Positions 8,103 through 16,353 of a stretch of 64,000 nt of DNA are shown one piece after another (the first letter of the stretch is position 1; every line of letters begins with the position of its first letter). This stretch comes from Galactobacter sp052108535 (GTDB taxonomy: Bacteria > Actinomycetota > Actinomycetes > Actinomycetales > Micrococcaceae). The notes under the pieces were generated by a model. That model searched no databases. It saw only the letters and a list, made by a program, of their open reading frames with translations, and had not been told where the DNA came from. The translations under genes were made by a program, and so were the position numbers. The stretch lies in NCBI GenBank assembly GCA_052108535.1, contig JBQDZM010000013.1, positions 12,109 to 76,108 on the forward strand, in the 5' to 3' direction.

Positions 8103-9146
8103 ATGACCAACGCCTTACCGCCGCTTCCGGCGGTCGCCACCGAAGAGGCGGGGGATGACGCGCCACGTCGCGGCTCCTCCGGTCTCAAATACGCGCTGAC
8201 CAAGATCGGTGGGGCTCTGATCTCGCTGGTGATGGTCATCATCCTGGGTTTCTTCGCCTTCAAGATTCTGCCGGGAGACCCGGTCGCCAAGATGGCCCGG
8301 GAAGGCAACCTGAGTGCTGAGCAGGTGGAGCACATGCGCCAGCAATTGGGCCTGGACAAGCCCCTCATGGGGCAGTTCTGGGATTATCTGGGCAACGTGT
8401 TCACGCTGCAGTTCGGCGAGAGCTACGTCTACCGGCAGTCGGTGTCCAGCCTGATTGGTGAGTACTTCTGGAACACCATCCTGCTCACCGGTACCGCAGC
8501 GATCATCGCGATCGCACTGGGTCTCTGGCTTGGTCAGCGTTCCGCGTGGAAGCGCGGGTCGCTCTTCGACAAGATCACCTCGGGTACCTCCCTGGTGTTG
8601 TGGTCCGTGCCGACCTTCTGGCTCGCGCTGCTGCTGCTGATGGTCTTCGGCGGTGTGCTGCAGTGGTTCCCCACCGGCGGCATGACCAGCCCCAATCCGC
8701 CCACGGACTGGTTGGACCGGGTCGTGGACGTGGGATCGCACATGGTGTTGCCCGTCGTCACCATGGTGGCCGTGGTCTATGCCCAGTACGTCATGGTCAT
8801 GCGAGCGTCCCTCATCGAGGAGATGCGGGAGGACTACCTGACCACGGCCCGCGGTAAGGGCCTGCGTGAGGACCTGGTCCGGACCCGTCACGCCGTACCG
8901 AACGCGTTGCTGCCCACCGTGACGCTGGTGTTCATGCACATCGGTGGCCTGATCGCTGGTGCGGTCACCGTGGAGGCAGTGTTCTCCTGGCCCGGCCTCG
9001 GCAAACTGACCTTCGATGCGGTGTCCGGCCCGGACCTGCCGCTGCTGCAAGGCACCTTCGTGGTCTTCTCCGCCATCATCATCTTGATGAACCTGATCGC
9101 AGACTTCATCTATCGCCTGCTGGATCCCCGGGTGAGGACCTCATGA
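8103..9146 (+). CDS. Oligopeptide/dipeptide ABC transporter permease (DppB/OppB type)
   Basis: 347-residue inner-membrane permease. One helix follows the cytoplasmic N-terminus (ALISLVMVIILGFFAFKILPGDP, the typical start of DppB), and five more follow the AEQVEHMRQQLGLDKPL periplasmic region. The EAA loop is at DYLTTARGKGLREDLVRTRHAVPNALLPTV, which contacts the ATPase. The N-terminus is about 30 residues longer than in most homologues. The start lies 4 nt after the binding-protein stop and the end overlaps the next permease by ATGA. Confidence 0.93.
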   Translation: MTNALPPLPAVATEEAGDDAPRRGSSGLKYALTKIGGALISLVMVIILGFFAFKILPGDPVAKMAREGNLSAEQVEHMRQQLGLDKPLMGQFWDYLGNVFTLQFGESYVYRQSVSSLIGEYFWNTILLTGTAAIIAIALGLWLGQRSAWKRGSLFDKITSGTSLVLWSVPTFWLALLLLMVFGGVLQWFPTGGMTSPNPPTDWLDRVVDVGSHMVLPVVTMVAVVYAQYVMVMRASLIEEMREDYLTTARGKGLREDLVRTRHAVPNALLPTVTLVFMHIGGLIAGAVTVEAVFSWPGLGKLTFDAVSGPDLPLLQGTFVVFSAIIILMNLIADFIYRLLDPRVRTS

Positions 9147-10054
9147 GCACCGCTTCCGCAGCACGTTCCCCCAAAGCCCTGGCATGGGCTCGGCGGGGTG
9201 CGTCCATGAAACAGTTCTGGAACGACTTCAGGCATTCCCCCTCAGGCATGGTGGGGCTGATCTTTTTGGCCGTCGTGGTGCTCCTGGCGCTGCTGGCCCC
9301 CGTGATCGCACCGGCCCGGATGCTGGATGTCTCGCAGCTGACGGACCAGCCCAAGTTTGCCCCTCCTTCTGGCGAGCATCTGCTGGGTACCGATCATCAG
9401 GGTCGCGAGATCTGGGTGCGCATGGTCTGGGGCGCCCAGGTATCCCTGATCGTCGGTTTCTGCGCCACTTTGATGTCCATGGTGATCGGTACGGTCATGG
9501 GGATCGCTGCCGGGCACTTCACCGGTGTCACCGGCGGAATCATCATGCGCGTCATCGATTTCTTCCTGGTGTTGCCGTCCCTGATCCTGGCGATCGTGCT
9601 CTCCTCCGTGCTTTCGCGGGGCGTCTTCACCATCGTGCTGGCGATCGGTCTGACCTCCTGGGCCGGTACGGCGCGTGTGGTTCGGTCACAGACCCTGACC
9701 GTGGAGTCCCGCGACTACGTGGAACGTTCTCGGGTGCTGGGTGCGGGCCACTGGCACATCATCGGTAAGCACCTGTTGCCCGCCGTGATGCCGCTGGTGC
9801 TGGCGAACACGACCCTGACCGTTGGCTCGGCCATCATCTCCGAGTCCACGCTGTCCTTCCTTGGACTGGGGGACACTACCAAACAGTCCTGGGGCGGCAT
9901 TCTGAAGAACGCCATGGACTACTCGGCGGCCACCGCTGGGTATTGGTGGTACGTCCTGGTCCCGGGTGTCGCCATCGTCCTCGTGGTGTTGGCCTTCACC
10001 ATGGTGGGCCGCGCGGTTGAGGGAATCGTCAATCCGACCCTGAGGAGTCGTTGA
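9143..10054 (+). CDS. Oligopeptide/dipeptide ABC transporter permease (DppC/OppC type)
   Basis: 303-residue second permease. It has the DppC-type N-terminal helix followed by the conserved LLGTDHQGREIWVRMVWGAQVSL region. The EAA loop is DYVERSRVLGAGHWHIIGKHLLPAVMPLVL, and the last loop carries ESTLSFLGLGDTTKQSWGGIL, a signature of DppC/OppC proteins. It forms the membrane channel with the preceding permease. The start overlaps the upstream stop (ATGA), and the ATPase gene follows after 3 nt. Confidence 0.93.
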   Translation: MSTASAARSPKALAWARRGASMKQFWNDFRHSPSGMVGLIFLAVVVLLALLAPVIAPARMLDVSQLTDQPKFAPPSGEHLLGTDHQGREIWVRMVWGAQVSLIVGFCATLMSMVIGTVMGIAAGHFTGVTGGIIMRVIDFFLVLPSLILAIVLSSVLSRGVFTIVLAIGLTSWAGTARVVRSQTLTVESRDYVERSRVLGAGHWHIIGKHLLPAVMPLVLANTTLTVGSAIISESTLSFLGLGDTTKQSWGGILKNAMDYSAATAGYWWYVLVPGVAIVLVVLAFTMVGRAVEGIVNPTLRSR

Positions 10055-10057
10055 GTT

Positions 10058-11713
10058 ATGCCTGATTTGGTTTTCGAGGACGTCTCCATCACCTACAAGA
10101 CCTCTGGTCGCAACGATCGCGGCGAGGTTCCTGCCGTGCAGGGTGTCTCCCTGACGTTGCCTGCGGGTGGGACGCTGGGTATTGCGGGGGAGTCCGGTTC
10201 CGGCAAGTCCACCCTGGCGATGTCCGCGCTGCGGCTGCTGCCCAAGTCCGCTCGTTTGGACGGGCGGGTGCTGGTCGGTGATACCGACGTCAAGAAGCTC
10301 TCGTTCGGGAAGCTGCGCGCGTTGCGTTGGCGGGATGCCTCCATCGTGTTCCAGGGGGCCATGCATTCCCTGAACCCGGTGCGCACCGTGCGCTGGCAGA
10401 TCAACGAGGCCTTGGAACTGCACCGTTCCAAGGCGTGGCGTACCGAGGAGCAACGCAAGAAGCGCGTCGATGATCTGCTGCGCAGCGTTGACCTTCCGCT
10501 CAGCAAGGCGCGGGCCTATCCGCACGAGCTCTCCGGCGGGCAGAAGCAGCGCATCATGATCGCGATGGCGTTGGCGTGCGACCCGGACATCATCATCGCC
10601 GATGAACCCACCACGGCGTTGGACGTGATCGTGCAGAAGCAAATCCTGGACATGATCGCGAATCTGGTGACGGAGCGGGGGATCTCGTTGCTGATGATCA
10701 GTCATGACCTCTCGGTGCTGGCCACCGCGTGTGAGCGTATCGCCGTGATGAAGGACGGAAAGCTTGTGGAGGTGGGCCCGGCGCTTGAGGTGTGCACCAA
10801 CGGGCAGGAGGAGTACACGCGACAGCTGGCGGAGGCCTTCCCTGCCATCGGTGATCCCGAGTCCAGGATGAACCCGGTGACGCGGCGTGAGCGTCCGGCT
10901 CGGCCTCCGGAGGCGGAACGTCACGCGATGACGGACGACGTGCTGCTGACGGCCCGTGGAGTCAATGTCACCTATCAGTCCGGTGCCCGCTCCCTGCACG
11001 CTTGCAAGGATGTGAACCTCACGCTGCATCAGGGCGAGATCATGGCGCTGGTGGGTCAGTCCGGTAGTGGCAAGTCCACCCTGGCGCGTACCTTGTTGGG
11101 TCTGCAGGCGTCCGACTCCGGTTCGGAGTTGACGTTCCGCGGTAAGCCCTTGCCTACCAAGGGCAAGGAGCTCAAGGCCTTCCGCCGTGAGGTGCAGATG
11201 GTGCTGCAGGATCCAACTGCTGCACTGAATCCCAAGCTTTCCGTCTACGAGTCGGTGGCGGAGGGGCTGCGTGTTCAGCGTTACCCGGGCAACGAGGCCG
11301 ATCGCGTGCGGCAGGCCATGGAGGATGCGGAATTGATCCCGGCGGAGCAGTATCAGGCCGCCATCCCGCAGGAGCTGTCCGGTGGTCAGCGTCAGCGCGT
11401 GGTGATCGCCGGTGCGCTGGCGGTGGAGCCGCAGCTGATTGTGGCGGACGAACCCGTGGCCTCCCTGGATGCCTCCGTCCGCGGTGAGATTCTGGCTCTG
11501 ATCATGTCGCTGCGTGAGCGGCTCGGCCTCACGGCTCTGGTCATCACGCACGATCTCGGCCTGGCCTGGAATATCGCGGATACCGTTGCCGTGATGTACC
11601 ACGGTGAGATCGTGGAGCACGGTCCCACGGAGCAGGTGCTTCTGGATCCTCAGCACGAGTACACCAAGACACTTCTGGCCTCCGCCCCGAGCATCGCTGG
11701 AAGCGCCGCGTGA
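10058..11713 (+). CDS. Peptide ABC transporter ATPase, two nucleotide-binding domains fused (DppD-DppF)
   Basis: 551 residues with two complete ABC cassettes in one chain. Domain 1 has Walker A GESGSGKST, signature ELSGGQKQR and Walker B IIIADEPTTALD. Domain 2 (from about residue 290) has GQSGSGKST, ELSGGQRQR and LIVADEPVASLD, and both have the His switch (SHDLS and THDLG). The fusion supplies both ATPases of the transporter and is common in actinobacteria. Its stop overlaps the GTG start of the S66 carboxypeptidase (GTGA), which ties uptake to peptide trimming. Confidence 0.94.
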   Translation: MPDLVFEDVSITYKTSGRNDRGEVPAVQGVSLTLPAGGTLGIAGESGSGKSTLAMSALRLLPKSARLDGRVLVGDTDVKKLSFGKLRALRWRDASIVFQGAMHSLNPVRTVRWQINEALELHRSKAWRTEEQRKKRVDDLLRSVDLPLSKARAYPHELSGGQKQRIMIAMALACDPDIIIADEPTTALDVIVQKQILDMIANLVTERGISLLMISHDLSVLATACERIAVMKDGKLVEVGPALEVCTNGQEEYTRQLAEAFPAIGDPESRMNPVTRRERPARPPEAERHAMTDDVLLTARGVNVTYQSGARSLHACKDVNLTLHQGEIMALVGQSGSGKSTLARTLLGLQASDSGSELTFRGKPLPTKGKELKAFRREVQMVLQDPTAALNPKLSVYESVAEGLRVQRYPGNEADRVRQAMEDAELIPAEQYQAAIPQELSGGQRQRVVIAGALAVEPQLIVADEPVASLDASVRGEILALIMSLRERLGLTALVITHDLGLAWNIADTVAVMYHGEIVEHGPTEQVLLDPQHEYTKTLLASAPSIAGSAA

Positions 11714-12699
11714 GCGCAGCGTTGGGCACAGCAGAACCATGCCCGACGGGGCGTGACGCCTACCTGGACACGGCGCCTTTGGCGCCGGGGGACACGGTCG
11801 CCCTCGTGGCGGCGTCGGGCCTTGGCACCCGTGAGCGGGTGGACTATGCGGTCGCGTTGCTGGAGTCGTGGGGGTTGCGGGTTAAGCTCGGCGAGCATCT
11901 CCTCGATGGGCATCCTCGGGCGTCGTATCTGTCCGCGCCGGATGCGGGGCGGCGACATGACCTGGTCGCCGCCTGGTGCGACTCTGAGGTGGACGCGGTC
12001 GTTACCGCTCGTGGCGGGTATGGCGCCATGCGCTTGCTGGACGGGATCGACTGGGAGGCCATGCGGGCTGCCAGCGTGCGCAGGGACGGCCGGCCCAAGC
12101 TGCTGACCGGCTCGAGCGACGTCACGGCGCTGCACGAGGCTTTCCGGGTGCACTTGGACGTGCCGACGCTGTTCTGTCCCATGGTGGCTAACGACGTCTT
12201 CGCGAATTCCGAGTTCATCCGCTCCGACGTGCACCGCTGGCTGTTTCAGCCGTGGCGCGGGCGGTCCATCGTGGGACCGGAGGCGGAGATCCTGCAGCCC
12301 GGCGTGGCCCGTGGTCGTTTGACCGGTGGCACCTTGTCGTTGGTGTCGGCGTCCATCGGGGCACCCGAGTTTGCCGTGCCGGAGGGGTCGCTGCTGTTCC
12401 TGGAGGATGTGGACGAGGACGCCTACAGCATCGACAACCTGTTGGTGCAGCTGGCGCGGTCCGGGCGGCTCTCCGCCGCGTCCGGCCTGGTGTTGGGGTC
12501 TTGGCACAACTGCGCGCCGCTGGATGAGGTGAAGGCGTTGTTCGTGGAGTACCTGGACGAGTATCTGGGCGGGCTGGATATCCCAGTGTTGTGGCAACAG
12601 GGGTTCGGTCATGACCCGAATGCGCTCTCCGTCCCCATGAATGTGGACGGCGTTCTGGACCTCTCCGGCCCCGAAGCGCTCCTGACCGTCGCCCCCTAA
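11710..12699 (+). CDS. S66-family LD-carboxypeptidase (LdcA/YkfA-like)
   Basis: 329-residue serine peptidase expected to remove the terminal D-alanine from murein tetrapeptides (L,D bond). Visible features are the oxyanion RGGYGAMRLL, the nucleophile Ser136 in LTGSSDVTAL, the Glu in LFLEDVDEDAY and the His in GFGHDPNALSVPM. There is no signal peptide, so it acts on imported peptides. The GTG start overlaps the transporter ATPase stop. In Bacillus subtilis ykfA, an S66 gene, lies next to the dipeptide transporter dpp with a murein-peptide role; the arrangement here is similar. Confidence 0.92.
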   Translation: MSAALGTAEPCPTGRDAYLDTAPLAPGDTVALVAASGLGTRERVDYAVALLESWGLRVKLGEHLLDGHPRASYLSAPDAGRRHDLVAAWCDSEVDAVVTARGGYGAMRLLDGIDWEAMRAASVRRDGRPKLLTGSSDVTALHEAFRVHLDVPTLFCPMVANDVFANSEFIRSDVHRWLFQPWRGRSIVGPEAEILQPGVARGRLTGGTLSLVSASIGAPEFAVPEGSLLFLEDVDEDAYSIDNLLVQLARSGRLSAASGLVLGSWHNCAPLDEVKALFVEYLDEYLGGLDIPVLWQQGFGHDPNALSVPMNVDGVLDLSGPEALLTVAP

Positions 12700-12792
12700 C
12701 TCTCGCCCCCTGCCCCCTGACCTTTCCTCTTCCTGCTGTTCCTTCCCCCTCGCTGTCTGCCTCCCCCCTCGCCTGCTTCCCTCTCTCAACCT
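12700..12792. repeat. Pyrimidine-rich low-complexity tract
   Basis: About 90 bases of almost pure C and T on the plus strand follow the carboxypeptidase gene and lead directly into a dispersed palindromic repeat. A purine-rich tract flanks the inverted copy at 61527-61575 in the matching orientation. Confidence 0.6.
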
Positions 12793-12864
12793 CCGTTAGA
12801 CATTCGAGCGGTGTTCTGGACACCAATCTGTCCAAACGCCGTTGACGAGTTCGAGTGTGAAACC
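12793..12864 (+). repeat. Dispersed palindromic repeat, copy 1 (decayed)
   Basis: The left half matches the other copies: CCGTTAGACATTC, then AGCGGTGTTCTGGACA. The right half is mostly lost after CTGTCC; only weak similarity to the closing arm remains (GTTCGAGTGTGAAA). It lies between the S66 and beta-lactamase-fold genes. Confidence 0.7.
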
Positions 12865-12898
12865 ATGAATCGACGAACCTCCCCTAGGAAGGACACCG

Positions 12899-13798
12899 AT
12901 GTCTCTGCCCCTGCCCCCGATGGCCACCAACGTTGACTGGTCCATCCGGATCCTCGACGCAGTCTCTGGGGAGGTGCTCGCGGAGGAGACACCGACCAAA
13001 CGGCTGAAGACCGCCAGCATCGGCAAGATCTTCCTCCTCATCGAGGTGGCCAGGAGGCTCGAGAACGGCCTGCTCAAGGCAGACGACCGCATCGAAGTGC
13101 TGGACGAGTTCTTCGTGGAAGATTCGGGCCTGCTCTATCGAATGGCGGATCAGAGGCTGACCGTCGAGGACGCGGCCCTCTTCGTCGGCGCGTTCAGCGA
13201 TAACCTGGCCACCAACGCGCTCATCCACGCCTGCGGGCTGGACAACGTCGTGGCCGTGGCTAGCGGCTTGGGGTACCAGAACACCTCGCTGCTGGATTAT
13301 ATCCGTGACGACCGCGGAGATCCCAACCTGCCGTGGACCTCCTCCTATGGGACCGGCGCGGAGTTGTCCGACGTCATCCGTCGCCTCGGAGAGGGCGACG
13401 GCGAGGCCGCGCGCGCGGCGGGCGCCGCCGCCGATCCGTCGACCATTACCGACGCCGTACGCGAACGCGTGATGGGCTGGCTGGCGGCCAACGCAGACAC
13501 GTCCATGCTGGCCGCCTCGTTTCTGCTTGACCCACTGGCCCACGTGGACCCGGAGTACCAGGGCATGGTGCTGCGCCACAAGACCGGGAGCATCGACACC
13601 GCCCGCATCGACGTGGGCCACATCAGCGGCCCCGCGGGGACGGTGGCCTACGCCGTGGGCGCCAACTGGGACGAGGCAGGCGAACGCGGCGAGGACTTGC
13701 GCGCCGTCGTGCTGGACGCGATGGCCGCGATCGGCGAGTCGATCCGCGCGTATGTCACGGGACTGGGACGCACGGACGGAAACGAGGCGGACAAGTGA
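12899..13798 (+). CDS. Cytoplasmic class-A beta-lactamase-fold serine hydrolase
   Basis: 299 residues with the three motifs of penicillin-recognising serine enzymes: S40-I-G-K43 (SxxK), S100-D-N102 and K228-T-G230. There is no signal peptide or lipobox, unlike true secreted beta-lactamases. In the omega-loop region (about 135-150, DDRGDPNLPW) no clear ExxxN deacylation motif can be read, so penicillin hydrolysis is doubtful. A peptidase or amidase acting on D-containing peptides is an alternative. The start ATG has RBS AGGAAGG 8 nt upstream. The stop overlaps the C45 gene (GTGA), so the two are coupled and may act in one pathway. Confidence 0.85.
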   Translation: MSLPLPPMATNVDWSIRILDAVSGEVLAEETPTKRLKTASIGKIFLLIEVARRLENGLLKADDRIEVLDEFFVEDSGLLYRMADQRLTVEDAALFVGAFSDNLATNALIHACGLDNVVAVASGLGYQNTSLLDYIRDDRGDPNLPWTSSYGTGAELSDVIRRLGEGDGEAARAAGAAADPSTITDAVRERVMGWLAANADTSMLAASFLLDPLAHVDPEYQGMVLRHKTGSIDTARIDVGHISGPAGTVAYAVGANWDEAGERGEDLRAVVLDAMAAIGESIRAYVTGLGRTDGNEADK

Positions 13799-14892
13799 AC
13801 GGCGCCGTCGGGCAGGTGGAAATGACGCGGCTGGAGGCCGTCTCCGGGCTTGAATGGACCGTGCTGCGGGGAAACCGCGAGGAGGTCATGCGGGCGTTGG
13901 GGCGCGAGCACGCCGAGGACATCCGGGCATGGCGCGACCTGGATGGGGGAGCCTGGGCGCGCATGGTAACGCGAACCTCTGGCGTGGCCGCGGAACGTTT
14001 CCACGCCGTCATGGAATCCAGCCGGATGCTGCTGCCCGTCGAGGCCAACGAGATCGACCTCATCGCAGAGGGCGCCGGGCTGCCTGCCGAGGACCTGTGG
14101 GCCATCAACCTGCGCGGGGATCTGGGGCACGACGGCATTGGCTGTTCCGATGTCTGCTCGGTGCCGGGCGACGGCGTGATCATGGGGCACAACGAGGACG
14201 GAGACGGGGAGGTGCGCGGACTGGTCCGGCTGGTGACGCTGGCGATCGACGACGATCCCACCGTCACCGTGGTCTGGTACCCGGGAATGCTGCCCGCCAA
14301 CTCGTTCGTCACGACCTCCGCAGGCCTGAGTTTCGGGTGCGACCACGTCCCGGTACCGCGCGCCTTGCTGGCCGGCGCGGGCCGTCACCTCGTGGCGCGG
14401 CACGCGCAGCGGCAGACCAGCGGCGACGATGCGCGCGACGTACTCACATCCGTTCCGTGCGCGGGCGGATTTGCGTTCGACGTGGCCGACGGGCCGGGCG
14501 CCCGCGGCGACCTCGTCGAGAACGCCGCCGGCCATGTGGCGGTCTCCGCCGCCGGCGGCGCCGATGCGCCTTTGCTGCACACGAACCACATCACGTTGGT
14601 GGACACCTCCTTGGACGCGTTGACCGTGCCGGCGGCTCAGCTGGAGGAGAGCCTCACGCGAGGCGGGGCGCTGGAGGAACACTCAGCGTTGGTGGACTCC
14701 CCGGAAGCGGCGTTGGCCGCGCTGCGTGCTCCTGGGGTGCTCAACACGTCGGACGAGTTGCACACCTTCGCCTCAGTGGTGGTGGACACCGCCGCGGACA
14801 AGGTCATGGTGCAGGGCGACCCGAATTCCGGTGTTGAGGTGTGGGAGGGCCGACTGACTGCCTTCGCGCGAGGCGAGCGGGTGCCCGCCTGA
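13795..14892 (+). CDS. C45-family acyltransferase (acyl-CoA:6-aminopenicillanate acyltransferase-like)
   Basis: 365-residue Ntn-hydrolase related to penicillin acyltransferase. The self-cleavage site is the Gly-Cys pair in GHDGIGCSDVCS; Cys117 would become the N-terminal nucleophile. The following GDGVIMGHNEDGD strand with Asn/Asp is typical of C45, as is TSAGLSFGCDHVP. No signal peptide is present. The GTG start overlaps the preceding hydrolase gene. Family members transfer or remove acyl groups on amines; with a racemase and deacylase in the same locus, an N-acyl-amino-acid or N-acyl-peptide substrate is a reasonable inference. The real substrate is unknown. Confidence 0.85.
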   Translation: MNGAVGQVEMTRLEAVSGLEWTVLRGNREEVMRALGREHAEDIRAWRDLDGGAWARMVTRTSGVAAERFHAVMESSRMLLPVEANEIDLIAEGAGLPAEDLWAINLRGDLGHDGIGCSDVCSVPGDGVIMGHNEDGDGEVRGLVRLVTLAIDDDPTVTVVWYPGMLPANSFVTTSAGLSFGCDHVPVPRALLAGAGRHLVARHAQRQTSGDDARDVLTSVPCAGGFAFDVADGPGARGDLVENAAGHVAVSAAGGADAPLLHTNHITLVDTSLDALTVPAAQLEESLTRGGALEEHSALVDSPEAALAALRAPGVLNTSDELHTFASVVVDTAADKVMVQGDPNSGVEVWEGRLTAFARGERVPA

Positions 14893-15006
14893 GGTTCCTG
14901 CGTTTCTTCCGTGGCGGCGGGGGCTGAGAGGGCCGAGGGGCCGCTGGGGTTTTGAGGGCTTGGGGGCTTTGCGGGTCTTGCGGATCTTGGAACCTCCCTC
15001 TGACGT

Positions 15007-15098
15007 CCGTTAGACATTCAAGCGGTGTTCTGGACACGTTTTTGTCCAACGGCGGTTGGACAAAAACGTGTCCAACGGAGCGCTCGAATGTCTAACGG
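15007..15098 (+). repeat. Dispersed palindromic repeat, copy 2 (intact, 92 bp)
   Basis: Ends CCGTTAGACATTC and GAATGTCTAACGG are inverted repeats. The inner arms GGACACGTTTTTGTCCAAC and GTTGGACAAAAACGTGTCC are perfectly complementary around a GGCG loop. An asymmetric internal loop (GTGTTCT on one side, CTCCG on the other) is kept in all intact copies. Confidence 0.85.
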
Positions 15099-15135
15099 CG
15101 GTTGGTGGGGGAGTCGGCAAGGGGCTCACGCACCT

Positions 15136-15170
15136 CACGCAACTCAGGTAACGCACGCAACTCAGGTAAC
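15136..15170. repeat. Tandem 17-mer, two units, in a gene-free region
   Basis: CACGCAACTCAGGTAAC occurs at 15136-15152 and 15154-15170 (period 18). The 287-nt stretch 14893-15179 holds no supported gene: it contains G/T-rich low-complexity sequence, repeat copy 2 and this tandem, which lies just downstream of the minus-strand DUF559 gene. Confidence 0.6.
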
Positions 15171-15179
15171 TCAAGGAGC

Positions 15180-16136
15180 TCACGCAGCACAGGCGAAGGG
15201 GACGCCGTTGCCGGCCAGGATCTGACGCAGAACGGCGGGATCTCTGGCTTCTTCCATGGTGATTCTGAAGACGTGGAAACCCATTTGTTGAAGCGCTTCC
15301 TGCCGTTCCCGTTCTGCCCTCAGCGCCCTAGCCTGTTCCTCCGGGGTGGTACCCAATTTGCCTCGTCCATCGATTTCAGCCACCAGTTTGAGGTCCGGCC
15401 AGACCATGTCCAGCCTGTATTGCTTGCCGTCAGGCGCACTGACCCAGACCTGGAGTTGCGGACGTTCGAAGCCGAGGCCGATCGTGTTGATTCGGGCCAG
15501 CGTCTCTGCCGGGGATTCTGATAGGTCGGTGGAAGCAGCCCAGACGTGACGAACGCGATCCCGTTCTGCCGCGACTCCGGATGCCAGCCATGCAGATGGA
15601 AGGTCGTTCAGTGGTGTACCTGCCAGTTTGAGGCGGTGACGGTACGCATCGAGGACCACGACGGCTGAACGGAAGTCGGCGGAGAGGAGGTACTCGCCGA
15701 CGGCATCGTGTTCGTTCTGAATTAATAACCCGTCGGTCACCTGCGAGTTCACCGTCCCTGGTCGCGTCACGAAACCCCAGTGCTGACGACCTGCGGCGCC
15801 TTCGGCGTGGTCGGTCAAGGGTGGATACGTCCGTGGGTACGATTCCGGACTGGTGCTCATCTCGATCCGGGCCGGTAGATCAAGCAAGGGCAACCCGTGG
15901 AGGAAGATCGCAGTCGACCCGCAGAAGATCGTGTGTGGAAGGGCGGCCGCTCGCGCTCGGATGGCCAGTCCGAGTCGGTCCCAAGGTGGACTGTGCGTCC
16001 AGGTGTCCTTGGGCAAATAGAATCCGGGCCTGATGCGCACCACGTCGCCGCGGGCGCGAGCCCGGGAAAGGTGCCTGGGGTTTTCTCGGAGGAGCACTAT
16101 GTCCTCCCAAGCTGTAACGATGAACATGGCGACCAT
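15180..16136 (-). CDS. AbiEi-like N-terminus plus DUF559 endonuclease-fold protein
   Basis: About 318 residues. The N-terminal part, with SRARARGDVVRIRPGFYLP and then an IFCGSTAIFLHGLPLL segment, resembles the winged-helix of AbiEi-type proteins. The C-terminal part (about 230-318) contains YRLDMVWPDLKLVAEIDGRGKLG and ERERQEALQQMGFHVFRIT, the Vsr/PD-(D/E)xK-like core of DUF559. Proteins of this layout are frequent and often lineage-specific in actinobacteria; their function is not established. Starts at 16136 (MVAMFIV) and 16127 (MFIVTAW) are both possible and neither has a clear RBS. A longer frame reads back through repeat copy 3 and is not credible. Confidence 0.75.
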   Translation of the reverse strand: MVAMFIVTAWEDIVLLRENPRHLSRARARGDVVRIRPGFYLPKDTWTHSPPWDRLGLAIRARAAALPHTIFCGSTAIFLHGLPLLDLPARIEMSTSPESYPRTYPPLTDHAEGAAGRQHWGFVTRPGTVNSQVTDGLLIQNEHDAVGEYLLSADFRSAVVVLDAYRHRLKLAGTPLNDLPSAWLASGVAAERDRVRHVWAASTDLSESPAETLARINTIGLGFERPQLQVWVSAPDGKQYRLDMVWPDLKLVAEIDGRGKLGTTPEEQARALRAERERQEALQQMGFHVFRITMEEARDPAVLRQILAGNGVPFACAA

Positions 16137-16247
16137 GATGGCCGACGGGCGGTGCCGCCGGCCGCGAAAACGGCCCCATTGAGGGGTCGCTGTGGACGAC
16201 ACGCCGCGGCTAGCGGCACGTAAGTGCCGTTCGGTACCCGCCAACGG

Positions 16248-16339
16248 CCGTCGGACATTCAAGTGGTGTTCTGGACATGTTTCTGTCCAACGGCGGTTGG
16301 ACAGAAACATGTCCAACGGAGCGCTCGAATGTCTAACGG
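16248..16339 (+). repeat. Dispersed palindromic repeat, copy 3 (intact, 92 bp)
   Basis: Same architecture as copy 2 but with inner arms GGACATGTTTCTGTCCAAC and GTTGGACAGAAACATGTCC. Both arms changed together, so complementarity is perfect. The left terminus has one change (CCGTCGGACATTC). It lies between the DUF559 gene and the metF operon. Confidence 0.85.
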
Positions 16340-16353
16340 AGGGAAGCCTTGTG

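Noticed and set aside
9686..11740. 684-codon open frame antisense to the peptide transporter ATPase
   Set aside because: Exact shadow of dppC/dppDF on the other strand; Gln/His/Arg-rich composition, no domain and no RBS.
12899..13798. Beta-lactam resistance gene
   Set aside because: The motifs fit the fold, but there is no export signal and no readable omega-loop ExxxN; the context is peptide metabolism.
15007..16339. Coding starts inside the palindromic repeats (MDKNVSRTPLECLT-type peptides)
   Set aside because: The same peptide appears wherever the repeat is read; it reflects the repeat sequence, has no RBS, and the downstream genes have better starts.
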